64,000 bases of DNA from Planctomycetota bacterium (GCA_018242525.1 JAFEBS010000052.1:1-64000); one strand, 5' to 3'; counted from the stretch's first letter, positions 42,646 through 52,944 are shown. Made by a program: numbers and translations. The notes: a model not told the origin generated them from the sequence alone.

Positions 42646-43620
42646 TCAGATGAGCGTGTGGTGGGGACGTGATTCAATGACAAACTCGGGTTCAGCAGCC
42701 AGGGTTTCAACTCGGGTTACAAGCCAACATTTTTGAAGTTCATCGATCCCATCCGTCGTCAGCCCGGTGAACTGCGTCAGCCAATTCTCGTTGTCGACCC
42801 GAGCATGACTCAGCTGGACATCGCAGACATTCTTCGCCCGCACCAGGACAACACTTCGCAGATCGCATCCCCGCAGGTCGGCTCGTGACAGATCCGCACC
42901 GTCGAAATCGACGTGAGAGAGAATGGAATCGATCAGTCGAGCCTCACACAAATCCGCGTTGCGCAGACTCGCCCGACTGAAGTCGCACAGCAAGGCTTCT
43001 GACAGGATGGCTCGATCCAGTCTGGCGTCCTGAAAGTTGACATCCACGATCTGGGCATCCAGCAGTGTGACTTCAGTAAAGTTGGCGCTCGATGCAATCG
43101 CATTCATCAGGCGAGCTTGCCGCAAGCTCGCACCGTTGAGATCTGCGCCGGAAAGCTTTGTACAAATCAGATTACATTTTGTCAGATCCGCTTTGGACAG
43201 GTCGGCATTCGACAGATCCGCGTTGATCAGATCGGCTTCCAGAAGTTTTGCAGCACTCAGGCACGCGCCCATGACCCTTGCCCAGCCCAGCTTTGCACGG
43301 GTCAAGTCTGCATTTGCAAAGTCGACTTCAGTGATGTCCGCTTCCGTCAGGATCGCTTCCACCAGCCGGGCGTTCGTCAAGCGTGCCTTGTGCAGATTGG
43401 CCCCCACTAGATGAGCGTAAGACAGATTGGATTCACTAAGGTCAGCCGCTTCCAGCCGGCAATGCGCCAGATTGGCATGATGCAGTTCGGCTCCAGACAG
43501 GTCGATTCCGGAGAGATCCGCTCCCGTCAAATCCAAATGCTCATAGGGATTTTCCTCCCTCCACGTATCAATTGCGATTCGGCCCATTTTGGCAATCGCG
43601 AGATGAGCTTGACTGGCCAT
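42646..43620 (-). CDS. Pentapeptide-repeat protein
   Basis: 324-residue protein whose residues about 28-265 are pentapeptide repeats of the A(D/N)LxX type (for example LDLTGADLSGIDLSGAELHHANLAH; ADLINADLSNADLSKADL), predicted to fold as a right-handed quadrilateral beta-helix. Such proteins range from DNA-gyrase mimics to membrane or cytosolic scaffolds. The C-terminal 55 residues (NENWLTQFTGLTTDGIDELQK...) depart from the repeat. The ATG has an AGGAG sequence about 9 nt upstream. The promoter-proximal gap to the UvrA gene end contains half of a palindromic repeat (43649-43694). Confidence 0.9.
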   Translation of the reverse strand: MASQAHLAIAKMGRIAIDTWREENPYEHLDLTGADLSGIDLSGAELHHANLAHCRLEAADLSESNLSYAHLVGANLHKARLTNARLVEAILTEADITEVDFANADLTRAKLGWARVMGACLSAAKLLEADLINADLSNADLSKADLTKCNLICTKLSGADLNGASLRQARLMNAIASSANFTEVTLLDAQIVDVNFQDARLDRAILSEALLCDFSRASLRNADLCEARLIDSILSHVDFDGADLSRADLRGCDLRSVVLVRAKNVCDVQLSHARVDNENWLTQFTGLTTDGIDELQKCWLVTRVETLAAEPEFVIESRPHHTLI

Positions 43621-43648
43621 TCACTGGACTCCTGCTGAACTTGCGGCT

Positions 43649-43694
43649 GCCCTGGAAACAGAGGTCTGACCCATTGGAGGGCAATGGATACATC
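43649..43694. repeat. GGGTCTGACCC palindromic element, copy 4 (half)
   Basis: Left half only: GCTGCCCTGGAAACAGAGG then TCTGACCC, then TTGGAGGGCAATGGA, matching the first half of copy 1. The matching right arm is absent. It lies between the pentapeptide gene and the end of the UvrA gene. Confidence 0.7.
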
Positions 43695-43703
43695 TTTCGA
43701 GCT

Positions 43704-46700
43704 TTACCGTCGCTGGTCGCCGATGAATTTCTTCAGCGCTGCATTTCTGATCTGCTCCACTTTGGTAAACCTCAGACGGACTACGTCCTGGCCATCCTTG
43801 TGAGCGGCGATTTCAGGGGCGATCCCGAAGCTGGAGACCTGGCCCAGTTGAACGCTGCCTGCCGGGACGAACACGTTGAGATCCACCCCCGCTGGACGCT
43901 TGGTCACAATATTCACCACGGGTGATTTGTCGATCGTGTAGTTCACCACGACTTTCTGCGTCCAGTCCACCCGGGCCTGCGGGAACAGTTCGTCGAGCAT
44001 CGCGACCAGTTCCTCTAGAACGGCCTCGTCCCATTCGATGGTTCCCGCCAGAAAACCCTTGCGCATCATGTGCCACTTGCGGCCCAGCTTCTTCCAGGGG
44101 GTCAGATCATCCAGATCCAGCGACTTGGGATTCGTCCGTTCCAGGAACGATTTTTGAGCCGCCACCAGGAATTTCTCGAACGCGGGCGATTCCATGTCCG
44201 ACGGCTTGAGCAGCACGATGGTCACATCTTCAAACGGACCGTTGGCGGCCGGTCGGATGCGCACTCGGGGTTGCCGGTTGTAGACGGGGATGTCGTCCAG
44301 GTCGTTGACGTCTTTCAGTCCCAGCGCACTCGACAGCACCTGCTCTTCAAATGCATTCTTGCCGACCCGGAATTTCAGGCTGAGCATCCATTCGTCACCT
44401 GTGTAGGCGTGCAGGAACCAACCATTCGACTTCACTTTGCCGGTCACTTCGACTGTGCTCCGTTCCGCCCAGTTCGGCGGCGCGAAGTCGTCGGATTCGG
44501 CCAGTTGATCGATCACACGGGCCAGCATCGTACCGCTCCAGCGACGTGGTTTGCCGTTGTTCGCCAGTCCGTCGCTGGTATGCCACTTGCGTCCATCCAC
44601 TTCCCACGGCATCCGGGCATCGGCACCGATCCTGGTCGGATCCAGATCCCCAGCCTTTTTCTGGCGAGCCCCTTCGGCGTCGAAGGAATCGCGTTCCCCG
44701 CGTTGTCCCTCGGCCAGCACGGCGGCCAGGATTTCGCCCGTCAACGAACGGTGGACCGGTGGCGAATTCGGACTCCTGGTTTCCGCTTCTACAGTGGCTG
44801 GCTTGGACGGGCGCTTGCGCGTCGTTGCTCCCGGCTTCCGACGGAGCGCGGCGTCCGCGACTTCTTCGGGTGTCCCTTGGGCCACGATCCAACCTCCTTC
44901 GCCCCCGGCCTGCGGGCCGACATCGATGATCCAGTCGGTGGTCTTGATCACGTCCAGATTGTGTTCGATCACCACCACGGTGTTGCCGGCATCAACCAGA
45001 CTGTTCAGGATCTTCAGCAGTTTGCGAATGTCGTCAAAGTGCAGGCCGGTGGTCGGTTCATCCAGCAGATACAGTGTCTTGCCCGACTGCGGTTTCGAGA
45101 GTTCCGCCGCCAGCTTGACACGTTGTGCTTCTCCGCCCGACAGTGTCGGCGCGGACTGGCCCAGTGTCAGATAGTCCAGGCCGATGGCGGCCAGGACCGA
45201 CAGGGGCCCGCGAATCTTGGGAATGTTGTCGAACAACTCCAAGGCCTGCCCGATCGACATGTTCAACACGTCCGAGATGCTCTGGCCGCGATACTTCACC
45301 GCCAGCGTTTCCGCGTTGTATCGCTGGCCGCGGCAGACGTCGCATTCCACCCACACATCGGGCAGGAAGTGCATTTCGATCAGCTTCTGCCCGTTTCCTT
45401 CGCAGTTCTCGCACCGCCCACCCGTCCGGTTGAAACTGAAGCGTGCCGGGCTGTAACCGCGGACCTTGGCCTCGGGCAACCGCGAAAAGAGCTCGCGGAT
45501 ATGCTCAAACACGCCGGTGTATGTCGCCGGATTGGACGCCGGCGTGGTTCCCAATGGTTGCTGGTCAACAACAATCAACTTGCTCAGGAACTGCAGGCCC
45601 AACAGTTCGTCGTAGGGTCCCGGTTGAGTCGACAGACGATGCAGCTTGCGAGCGATCGCACGCGCCAGGGTGTCGTCGATCAGGGAGCTTTTGCCGGACC
45701 CGCTGACTCCGGTGACGGCCGTCAAGGTTCCCAGCGGAATCCGCAAATCGACGTTGCGCAAGTTGTGTTGTCGAGCTCCCAGCAATTCGAGCCAGCCGCC
45801 ACCCGGCGGAACCATCTCGCCAGACTCCAGCCGTTCCTCAGTAGCCGAGAAAAGTTCCTTCTTCCGATTCTTAACTTCATCCGCCACCATCGCCGTCGGG
45901 CCGATCCGCCGTACATCGGGGATGACGATTTCTTCCCGGCCCGACAGGTATTTGCCCGTCAGCGACAGTTCACTTTTGTTCATCTCGCGGGGCGATCCCT
46001 GATCGGTGATCGTTCCACCGAACCGACCGGCACCGGGTCCAAAGTCATACAGTCGATCCGCTGCCATCAGAACTTCGCGATCATGCTCGACCATGACGAC
46101 GGTGTTGCCGAGATCCCGCAGCTTTTTCAGTGCGGCCAGCAATCGGCCATTGTCGCTGGGATGCAGCCCGATCGTCGGTTCGTCCAGGACATACAGCACG
46201 CCGGTCAAGGCACGACCGATCTGGCCCGCCAGCCGGATGCGCTGGGTTTCACCCCCGGACAACGTGGGCAGAGTTCGAGCCAGCGTCAGGTAATGCAAAC
46301 CCACATCGACCAGGAATGACAATCGGGATGTCGCTTCGCTCAACAGGTCCCCGGCGATGCGCTTCTGTGAGGCATTCAGTTTTAAGGACTGCAGGAATCC
46401 GAGTGCATCCCGCAGGGGCAGGTCACACAGTTGCTTGATCGATTTTCCCGACAGCTTGACCGCACTGGCGTCGTCCCGCAGGCGACTGCCTTCACAGGAG
46501 GAACAGGGGACTTCCCCGACCAGTCCGAACAGTTTCATGCGGTAGTCGTACGACAACGTTGCCGCCTGCTCGATCGTGGGGTACAGCCCCTTGTATTGAA
46601 ACCGGAAGTTGGCGGAACCGGCTGCAGACGTGGCGGACTTCTTTCCCTTGGGTTCCGGTTCAATCGGAATCCACTGGTCCCCGGTGCCGTACAGAACCGC

Positions 46701-49700
46701 CCGCTGGTGGATTGGATCGAGTTGCGAGAATGGGACATCCAGGGGAATGTCGCATTCACGTGACATCGCGGCCAGCATCTTGCGAAATAGCGGGCTCTTG
46801 AAGGGATCAGGCCACGCACTGACCGCACCGTCCGCCAGAGTGCGTGTCGGATCGGCGATCAGGGCTCCCAGGTTGGTTCCCTGCTGTACACCGATCCCCT
46901 CGCACGTCGGGCACCAGCCGAGCGGGCTGTTGAACGAGAAATTGTGCGGAGACAATTCTTCAAAGCTGCGACCGCACTGTTCACAAGATCGATGCAGGCT
47001 GAACGGCAGCGTCTTCCATTTCTTTTCTTCGCGGTCTTCATCGACCACGGCCACGCGAATCAGCCCCTTGCCGAGATCGAATGCCAGTTCCACCGACTCG
47101 GCCAGGCGAGACCGGCCTGCTGCGGCCGAAATGGTTACTCGATCGACTACGATCTCGACGTTGTGCTTGCGTTTGCGATCGATCTCCGGAACATCGTCCA
47201 GAGTATAAGTGACCCCATCGATCCGGACACGGCGAAATCCCTGTTCGGCCAGACGTTCCCATAGCTTTGCGTATTGCTGGCCGACGGTCACTTCCTGCGG
47301 TGCCAGGATCAACAGGCGCGTTGACGTGGCGTCGTTGGCGGCGGACTTGGCGGCGCGGCCCTTGGCGGACTCGCCCCCGATTGCCAGCAATTTGTCGATG
47401 ACATCGTCGACGGTTTGCGTCTGCACGGGCACGTGGCAATCCGGACAATGTTGAGTTCCCAGCCGGGCGAACAGGATCCGCAGGTAGTCGTAGATTTCCG
47501 TCACCGTCCCGACGGTGGAACGGGGGGTGTTCCCGACGGTTTTCTGTTCGATTGCGATCGATGGTTGCAGACCGTGAATGTGTTCGACGCGCGGCTTGGG
47601 CATCTGTCCCAGGAATTGCCTGGCATACGAGGACAGCGATTCGACATACCGCCGTTGACCTTCGGCATACAGCGTGTCCATGGCGAGCGAGCTTTTGCCG
47701 GATCCGCTGGGTCCGCAGAAGACACTCATCTGATCGCGCGGGATTTGCAGGTTCAAGTGCTGCAGATTGTGCTGTGAGGCACCGCGCACGACGATCGACG
47801 TGTCCGCTCCGTCGGCCGTATCCTTCAGGGCGACCGACGTCTGCCAGCGGTGGCCGGGAAGCGCCGGCGTCTTCAACGCGGCGGTTGTGGACTTCGCGGA
47901 CTTCTTCCCTTTCCGGGCGGACGGTGCCAGGGACTGGGCAGGCAGCACCGCACGCAACGCGCGGCCGGTGTAGGACTCGTCGCAGCGCGCAACCACTTCA
48001 GGAGTTCCCGCAACCAGAATGCGACCGCCTCCCTTGCCGCCTTCCGGGCCCAGGTCGATCACCCAGTCCGCCGTCTTGATCACGTCCAGGTTGTGTTCCA
48101 CCACGATCACGGTATTTCCCGCATCGACAAATCCGTGCAGCACCCGCAACAGATGTTCGATGTCGACAAAGTGCAACCCGGTCGTGGGCTCATCCAGGAT
48201 GTAGACGGTTTTCCCGGTGGACCGCTTGCTCAATTCGCGGGCGAGTTTCACACGCTGCGCTTCGCCACCCGACAGAGTCGGGGACGGCTGACCAAGCTTG
48301 ATGTAGTCCAGTCCGACATCGTGCAGCGTCTGCAGCGATCGTTTGATCTTCGGATGGTTTTCAAAATGTTCCAGGGCCTGCTGAACGTCCATGTCCAGCA
48401 CTTCGTTGACATTCTTCCCTTTGAACCGGACTTCCAGTGTTTCCTTGTTGAATCGATGTCCCTGGCAGACCGGGCAGGTGACCCAGATGTCGGCCAGGAA
48501 GTCCATTTCCAGCTTGTTCGATCCGTTCCCTTCGCACGCCTCGCAGCGACCGCCTTCCACGTTGAACGAAAACCGGCCCGGCTTGAAGCCGCGCAGCTTG
48601 GATTCCGGAAGTTGCGTGTACAATTCGCGGATCAGGTCGAACAACTTGACGTACGTTGATGGATTGGAACGAGGCGTTCGACCAATGGGACTCTGGTCGA
48701 TGTCGATCGCCTTGTCGATCTGGTCCAACCCCGTCAGGCTGGTGTGATGACCGGGCGTGCCGTTCCCCTGGTTGATGTCTCGATTCAGCACTTCCCACAG
48801 GATGTCATTGACCAACGAACTTTTGCCGCTGCCGCTGACCCCGGTCACGCAGATGAATTTCCCCAACGGGAAGCTGGTACTGACGTCCTTCAAGTTGTGA
48901 TGTGATGCCCCCTGAATCTCGATGGCATGGCCGTTGCCGGCACGACGCACTGCGGGGATTTCGATCTGGCGACGACCGGACAGGAACGCGCCCGTCAAAC
49001 TGCGCGCGGACTTCTTGAGGTCGGCGACCGATCCTTCGACAACGATTTCGCCTCCGCGAACACCAGGCCCCGGGCCGAAGTCGACGACGTAATCGGCGGC
49101 CTGCATCGTCTCATCGTCGTGCTCGACGACGATGACAGTATTCCCCTGATCGCGCAGATCCTTCAGGCTGTCCAGCAACATGACGTTGTCACGTGGATGC
49201 AGCCCGATGGACGGTTCGTCCAGGATGTAGACCACGCCGACCAGACCGCAACCGATCTGGCCTGCCAGGCGAATCCGTTGACTTTCACCGCCCGACAACG
49301 TGGGGGCCGTCCGATCCAGGGTCAGGTAATCCAGCCCGCACCGCAGCAGGAATCCGAGTCGCCCGCGGATCTCCTTTAGAACTTCGACCGCAATAAAGCG
49401 GCCGGTCTCGTCCAGTTCCAGTTCGCCGAAGAAGTCCCAGGCATCGACCACGCTGAGTCCGCAGACCTGGGGCAGGGACAAGGCAGTACTCTTCCCTTCC
49501 GAACCGGGCAGAGATCTGGACGTGATGCGATAGCTGCCCGCCTGCTTGTTCAGACGGCTGCCGAAACAGGTCGAACAACCGGTTTCGTGCATGTACTTTT
49601 CCAACTGCGCACGCCGCATGGGATTGTGAGTCTTGCGGTATTCTTCCAGCAATTCGGGTATGAATCCCGCGTAGGTACCGCCCCGCTTCCACATGCCACC

Positions 49701-50939
49701 GGAGTGTCGATACGCAAACGTGATGTTGCGACTGCCCAGCCCGTACAGGAACTTTTGTTTGGCCGCGTCGGACAGGTCACGCCATCTGGTTTTGAAAAAC
49801 GAGTCCTCCGCCATCCCCAGATCGATCTCGATCGCGCGACCGACTCCCTTCAGGATGTGCTTGCGCCATTTGCCGACGGAACTGAGTTTCCCCAGGATGG
49901 CAATTGCCCCCTTCTGGATCGTCAACGCATCGTCGGGGACAAGTCGATCCTGCAGGAAGTCGAAACGGACACCAAGTCCGTTGCAGTCGGGGCACATTCC
50001 CTGGGGACTGTTGAAGCTGAACAATTGTGGTGACGGAGCTTCGTAGCTGATGCCACAATGGGTGCAGGCGTAGTCCGTGGAATAGAGTGTGTCGGTGGAT
50101 CCTTGTGGCGGAGTGAACTCCTCATCGTCCGCAGGTTCAACGTCGCGTGCCCTGGATTTTGATTTGGGTTTTCGCTTGCGGATCTCAGCAGGAACGGTCG
50201 GTTCAGATCCTTCACCACTTGTTTCAAGGGAGACCGTCAGCCGACGATCCGCCAGGTTGAGTGCCGATTCGATCGCTTCAGCGACGCGGGCTCGGGGCGA
50301 CTTTCCCGCAATCAGCCGATCGATGACGACGTCGATCGTGTGTTTCATCTGCTTGTCGAGTTGCAGCTCGTCGGTCAGTTGAACCAGTTTTCCATCGACT
50401 CGGGCGCGCAGGAAGCCGCGTTTCAATAAGTCGGTGAACAGATCTTTGAACTCCCCTTTCTGCCGTTGCACGATCGGGGCCAGGATCTGAAACTTCGTTC
50501 CCTCGGGCAGTCGCAGAATGCTGTCGAGGATGTGATCGCGCGTCTGGGCGGTGATCGGTCGATCGCACTGGTGACAGCGTGGCTGACCGACTCGAGCGAA
50601 CAGGACTCGCAGGTAGTCATAGATCTCGGTGATCGTGCCGACGGTGGAGCGGGGATTCCGGCCGCTCGATTTCTGCTGGATCGAAATCGACGGGGCCAGC
50701 CCGGTGATCGAATCGACGTCTGGTTTGGGCATCTGGCCGAGAAACTGTCGCGCGTAGGACGACAGCGATTCGACGTACCGCCGCTGGCCTTCCGCGTACA
50801 GCGTGTCAAACGCCAGTGAGCTTTTGCCGGAACCGCTCACGCCGGTCATCACGATCAGTTTATTGCGCGGCAGCGTGAGGCTGACATTTTGCAGGTTATG
50901 TTCGCGTGCACCACGAATGACGATGTCGGAAGCAGGCAT
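43704..50939 (-). CDS. uvrA: Tandem double UvrA (excinuclease ABC subunit A) with C-terminal extension
   Basis: 2411-residue fusion of two UvrA units. Walker A motifs (GxSGSGKSS) are at about residues 31, 698, 1076 and 1740, and LSGGE signatures at about 545 (SQRIRL), 886 (AQRVKL), 1557 (TQRIRL) and 1930 (AQRVKL), so all four ATP sites are present. Zinc-binding CxxC pairs are seen in both halves (CTHCGIS...CPDCNG; CEACEGNG...CPVCQG). UvrA normally has about 940 residues and two sites and recognises damaged DNA in nucleotide excision repair as a dimer. The last ~390 residues (after about 2020) are not UvrA-like and are unassigned. I start at MPASDIVIRGA (50939); upstream residues do not belong. 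Likely acts as a fused dimer. Confidence 0.93.
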   Translation of the reverse strand: MPASDIVIRGAREHNLQNVSLTLPRNKLIVMTGVSGSGKSSLAFDTLYAEGQRRYVESLSSYARQFLGQMPKPDVDSITGLAPSISIQQKSSGRNPRSTVGTITEIYDYLRVLFARVGQPRCHQCDRPITAQTRDHILDSILRLPEGTKFQILAPIVQRQKGEFKDLFTDLLKRGFLRARVDGKLVQLTDELQLDKQMKHTIDVVIDRLIAGKSPRARVAEAIESALNLADRRLTVSLETSGEGSEPTVPAEIRKRKPKSKSRARDVEPADDEEFTPPQGSTDTLYSTDYACTHCGISYEAPSPQLFSFNSPQGMCPDCNGLGVRFDFLQDRLVPDDALTIQKGAIAILGKLSSVGKWRKHILKGVGRAIEIDLGMAEDSFFKTRWRDLSDAAKQKFLYGLGSRNITFAYRHSGGMWKRGGTYAGFIPELLEEYRKTHNPMRRAQLEKYMHETGCSTCFGSRLNKQAGSYRITSRSLPGSEGKSTALSLPQVCGLSVVDAWDFFGELELDETGRFIAVEVLKEIRGRLGFLLRCGLDYLTLDRTAPTLSGGESQRIRLAGQIGCGLVGVVYILDEPSIGLHPRDNVMLLDSLKDLRDQGNTVIVVEHDDETMQAADYVVDFGPGPGVRGGEIVVEGSVADLKKSARSLTGAFLSGRRQIEIPAVRRAGNGHAIEIQGASHHNLKDVSTSFPLGKFICVTGVSGSGKSSLVNDILWEVLNRDINQGNGTPGHHTSLTGLDQIDKAIDIDQSPIGRTPRSNPSTYVKLFDLIRELYTQLPESKLRGFKPGRFSFNVEGGRCEACEGNGSNKLEMDFLADIWVTCPVCQGHRFNKETLEVRFKGKNVNEVLDMDVQQALEHFENHPKIKRSLQTLHDVGLDYIKLGQPSPTLSGGEAQRVKLARELSKRSTGKTVYILDEPTTGLHFVDIEHLLRVLHGFVDAGNTVIVVEHNLDVIKTADWVIDLGPEGGKGGGRILVAGTPEVVARCDESYTGRALRAVLPAQSLAPSARKGKKSAKSTTAALKTPALPGHRWQTSVALKDTADGADTSIVVRGASQHNLQHLNLQIPRDQMSVFCGPSGSGKSSLAMDTLYAEGQRRYVESLSSYARQFLGQMPKPRVEHIHGLQPSIAIEQKTVGNTPRSTVGTVTEIYDYLRILFARLGTQHCPDCHVPVQTQTVDDVIDKLLAIGGESAKGRAAKSAANDATSTRLLILAPQEVTVGQQYAKLWERLAEQGFRRVRIDGVTYTLDDVPEIDRKRKHNVEIVVDRVTISAAAGRSRLAESVELAFDLGKGLIRVAVVDEDREEKKWKTLPFSLHRSCEQCGRSFEELSPHNFSFNSPLGWCPTCEGIGVQQGTNLGALIADPTRTLADGAVSAWPDPFKSPLFRKMLAAMSRECDIPLDVPFSQLDPIHQRAVLYGTGDQWIPIEPEPKGKKSATSAAGSANFRFQYKGLYPTIEQAATLSYDYRMKLFGLVGEVPCSSCEGSRLRDDASAVKLSGKSIKQLCDLPLRDALGFLQSLKLNASQKRIAGDLLSEATSRLSFLVDVGLHYLTLARTLPTLSGGETQRIRLAGQIGRALTGVLYVLDEPTIGLHPSDNGRLLAALKKLRDLGNTVVMVEHDREVLMAADRLYDFGPGAGRFGGTITDQGSPREMNKSELSLTGKYLSGREEIVIPDVRRIGPTAMVADEVKNRKKELFSATEERLESGEMVPPGGGWLELLGARQHNLRNVDLRIPLGTLTAVTGVSGSGKSSLIDDTLARAIARKLHRLSTQPGPYDELLGLQFLSKLIVVDQQPLGTTPASNPATYTGVFEHIRELFSRLPEAKVRGYSPARFSFNRTGGRCENCEGNGQKLIEMHFLPDVWVECDVCRGQRYNAETLAVKYRGQSISDVLNMSIGQALELFDNIPKIRGPLSVLAAIGLDYLTLGQSAPTLSGGEAQRVKLAAELSKPQSGKTLYLLDEPTTGLHFDDIRKLLKILNSLVDAGNTVVVIEHNLDVIKTTDWIIDVGPQAGGEGGWIVAQGTPEEVADAALRRKPGATTRKRPSKPATVEAETRSPNSPPVHRSLTGEILAAVLAEGQRGERDSFDAEGARQKKAGDLDPTRIGADARMPWEVDGRKWHTSDGLANNGKPRRWSGTMLARVIDQLAESDDFAPPNWAERSTVEVTGKVKSNGWFLHAYTGDEWMLSLKFRVGKNAFEEQVLSSALGLKDVNDLDDIPVYNRQPRVRIRPAANGPFEDVTIVLLKPSDMESPAFEKFLVAAQKSFLERTNPKSLDLDDLTPWKKLGRKWHMMRKGFLAGTIEWDEAVLEELVAMLDELFPQARVDWTQKVVVNYTIDKSPVVNIVTKRPAGVDLNVFVPAGSVQLGQVSSFGIAPEIAAHKDGQDVVRLRFTKVEQIRNAALKKFIGDQRR

Positions 50940-51086
50940 GAAATAGGAGATCTGCAGTGCGGTTGGGGAGGACTCAGACGGATCAAAAGCGGCCACGCCG
51001 TAAATCGCGGTCCGGCAAAGAGAGTATTCGACCGCTGAGACTCTTTCCATGCGCCCGGGGATCGGATTGCAATTTCCTCAATTCCG

Positions 51087-51163
51087 GTGAGCCGCACGGC
51101 GCTAGCCGCGGGTGTATTCTGATTCGTACGCGAAGAACCCGCGGCTAGCGCCGTGCGGCTCAC
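51087..51163. repeat. Perfect 27-bp inverted repeat, 23-nt loop
   Basis: Arms 51087-51113 and 51137-51163 are exact reverse complements of 27 bp (core GCCGCACGGCGCTAGCCGCG). It lies just upstream of the UvrA gene. From general knowledge this sequence word is a frequent intergenic repeat in planctomycetes; copy number could not be counted here. Confidence 0.85.
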
Positions 51164-51202
51164 AAAGTCACCCGAAGCGTCAGCGAGGGAGAGCTAACGT
51201 AA

Positions 51203-51610
51203 GTGCTTTATCTGCCATTGTGGATCTTCGGTACCGTTCTGCCCACGCATCGTAAAGTGAATGTGTCGAACGGTGGGGTCAGCTGCCAACTCCTGTTTTT
51301 CTCCCCGGAATGGTCGTCGCCATTGTCCTTCTGCGGATACGGAATCGAGAATTGGGGTCGGCAAGAACTTGCTTCCGTCGACCTTCGACAGCGCGAAAAA
51401 TACGGAAACGATGGGTGGTCGCTGATTATCCATCCCAAACATGGACATACGGCTGAAATCGCTGTTCCACAGACCGTGTCGCCCGAGGTCGTGGCCACAG
51501 AGATGCGAAATGCAGGGCTTTTGGTCTCTGGTTTCACAACCACAGTGGCGAAGCCACCAGAAAGCCAAAAGGCGGATCACGCATCTTACCCGGCGCGTAG
51601 CCGGTCATAA
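51203..51610 (+). CDS. Hypothetical protein
   Basis: 135-codon open frame starting with GTG, giving segments such as WSLIIHPKHGHTAEIAVPQTVSPEVVATEMRNAG. It has no recognised family and no good ribosome-binding site. It overlaps the end of the DUF1570 gene by 25 bp in convergent orientation. A minus-strand frame is also open (51194-51580), so either or neither may be real. Confidence 0.3.
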   Translation: MLYLPLWIFGTVLPTHRKVNVSNGGVSCQLLFFSPEWSSPLSFCGYGIENWGRQELASVDLRQREKYGNDGWSLIIHPKHGHTAEIAVPQTVSPEVVATEMRNAGLLVSGFTTTVAKPPESQKADHASYPARSRS

Positions 51611-52668
51611 AACCGAATCATGCCGGACTCCAGAAAATCGAGATCGCGGCCAAACGTGTCGCAGAAGTCTTTGACGCGGGCATCGGGTTCGTACTTTTCC
51701 AGCGGATTGCGCCCGGCGACAGTTTTCAGATACTTCGCGAATTCGACCGAGCGGGTTTCGGCCAGGTAAAACGTCAATGCCCAAGCCTGGCCATACGCGT
51801 CCAGGGGCGATTTCTTGAAGAGGGTATCGTCACGCACGAACGCTTCCAGGGAATTGGCGGGGCGACGCTTCCGATAGTCAGCGAAGCCGTCCAGTCGTTC
51901 GGGATTGATCCGATCGCCAATGGCGGCTACGGTGGCGCGGTGGCGGATGCCTTCGGCTTCAAACAATGTCGCCAGACCTTCGACCAGCCAGAGCGGCGAC
52001 TGGCCGATCCGCGAATGGACTCCCGTGTTGAAGGCGACCTGGTGCGTCGCTTCGTGAATCACAGTGTCGTCGACGTCGCTGGCGCGCGACTGGCCGACCG
52101 CGGCGCGGTCATACAGCGCCACTCGATTGGAACTGGGAAGGTAAAACCCGACCAGATTCGGCTGCGGTTTCGCCCCTTCACCAATGCAGTAATCGACGAA
52201 CGATTGCTGATCGGGCAGGACCACGGCCACCATCGGAAATTCGGGTTCGGCAATCCGAAAACCGCGGACCGTGAAGTACGTGTGGAACTGCCGATAAATC
52301 TGTTCAAACAAGGTGGCGTACCGTTCGCCGGTGCCGCGTCGGGCGACCACGACATAGTGGGCCGTCGTCTTGGTTTCGAAGCCACGTCCAAACTCAGTCT
52401 GCAGTTGATCGCGCAGATCCAGCATCGACATCGGGCGGAAACGTGGTTCAATCTCGTGGTAGTCAGTCACGTCATCGGTGCGGAACGAAGCCAGTCGGCC
52501 GTCGCGCCGCAGCAGCCAGCAGGTGTCATCGTTGTGAGCGGCGATCCGGCCCTCCAGCCGTTCCGTGCCGATCTTCAATTCCAGCAGCGCAGTCGGCTCG
52601 GCCGCCGGACATGGGGAATTCCCCGTCGTCACAACTGCCGCCACCAGCGCCCAGGCCATGCACCGCAT
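51586..52668 (-). CDS. Secreted DUF1570 metallopeptidase-like protein
   Basis: 360-residue exported protein (signal about residues 1-23) of the DUF1570 family, which belongs to gluzincin-like peptidases. The zinc motif HEATH is at residues 205-209 in DDTVIHEATHQVAF, with a further conserved acidic residue in WLVEGLATLFE a short distance downstream. An N-terminal beta-rich region (LELKIGTERLEGRIAAHNDDTCWLLRRDG) precedes it. A GAGGTG ribosome-binding site lies ahead of the ATG. Substrate is unknown. Its start faces a palindromic repeat and the next gene divergently. Confidence 0.88.
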   Translation of the reverse strand: MRCMAWALVAAVVTTGNSPCPAAEPTALLELKIGTERLEGRIAAHNDDTCWLLRRDGRLASFRTDDVTDYHEIEPRFRPMSMLDLRDQLQTEFGRGFETKTTAHYVVVARRGTGERYATLFEQIYRQFHTYFTVRGFRIAEPEFPMVAVVLPDQQSFVDYCIGEGAKPQPNLVGFYLPSSNRVALYDRAAVGQSRASDVDDTVIHEATHQVAFNTGVHSRIGQSPLWLVEGLATLFEAEGIRHRATVAAIGDRINPERLDGFADYRKRRPANSLEAFVRDDTLFKKSPLDAYGQAWALTFYLAETRSVEFAKYLKTVAGRNPLEKYEPDARVKDFCDTFGRDLDFLESGMIRFYDRLRAG

Positions 52669-52700
52669 TATTCACCTCATTCGACGATCCGAGCCAGACC

Positions 52701-52800
52701 GGCTTTGCCCACCAAATGGGGTCAGACCCCAGCCACAGGGATTTGATTCGAGTAGAAGCCACATTGGGAGGGCGTCAGACCCCACTTGGTGGGCAAAGCC
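52701..52800. repeat. GGGTCTGACCC palindromic element, copy 5
   Basis: Arms 52701-52730 and 52771-52800 are reverse complements with a few mismatches; both contain a GGGGTC(A/T)GACCC core, and the outer parts read GGCTTTGCCCACCAA. The outer arm differs from copies 1-4, so it is a related subfamily. It lies between the divergent DUF1570 and STN-like genes. Confidence 0.75.
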
Positions 52801-52944
52801 GAGCCAGGCAGACTCGACAACTTCCCGTCTGAAAACCTAGCTCGTGATTCCAGCCGCTGGCGGGAATCAAACCGCGACACGGCCGGTTTCCGTTCGGGTA
52901 CGGGTGCTGTAGACTGAATTTCCGTCCAACAGGGAGGATGAATC

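Noticed and set aside
44070..46319. 749-codon open frame opposite the UvrA gene
   Set aside because: Antisense to a secure UvrA coding region; its length results from high GC and codon structure of the opposite strand, and the translation has no domain-like pattern.
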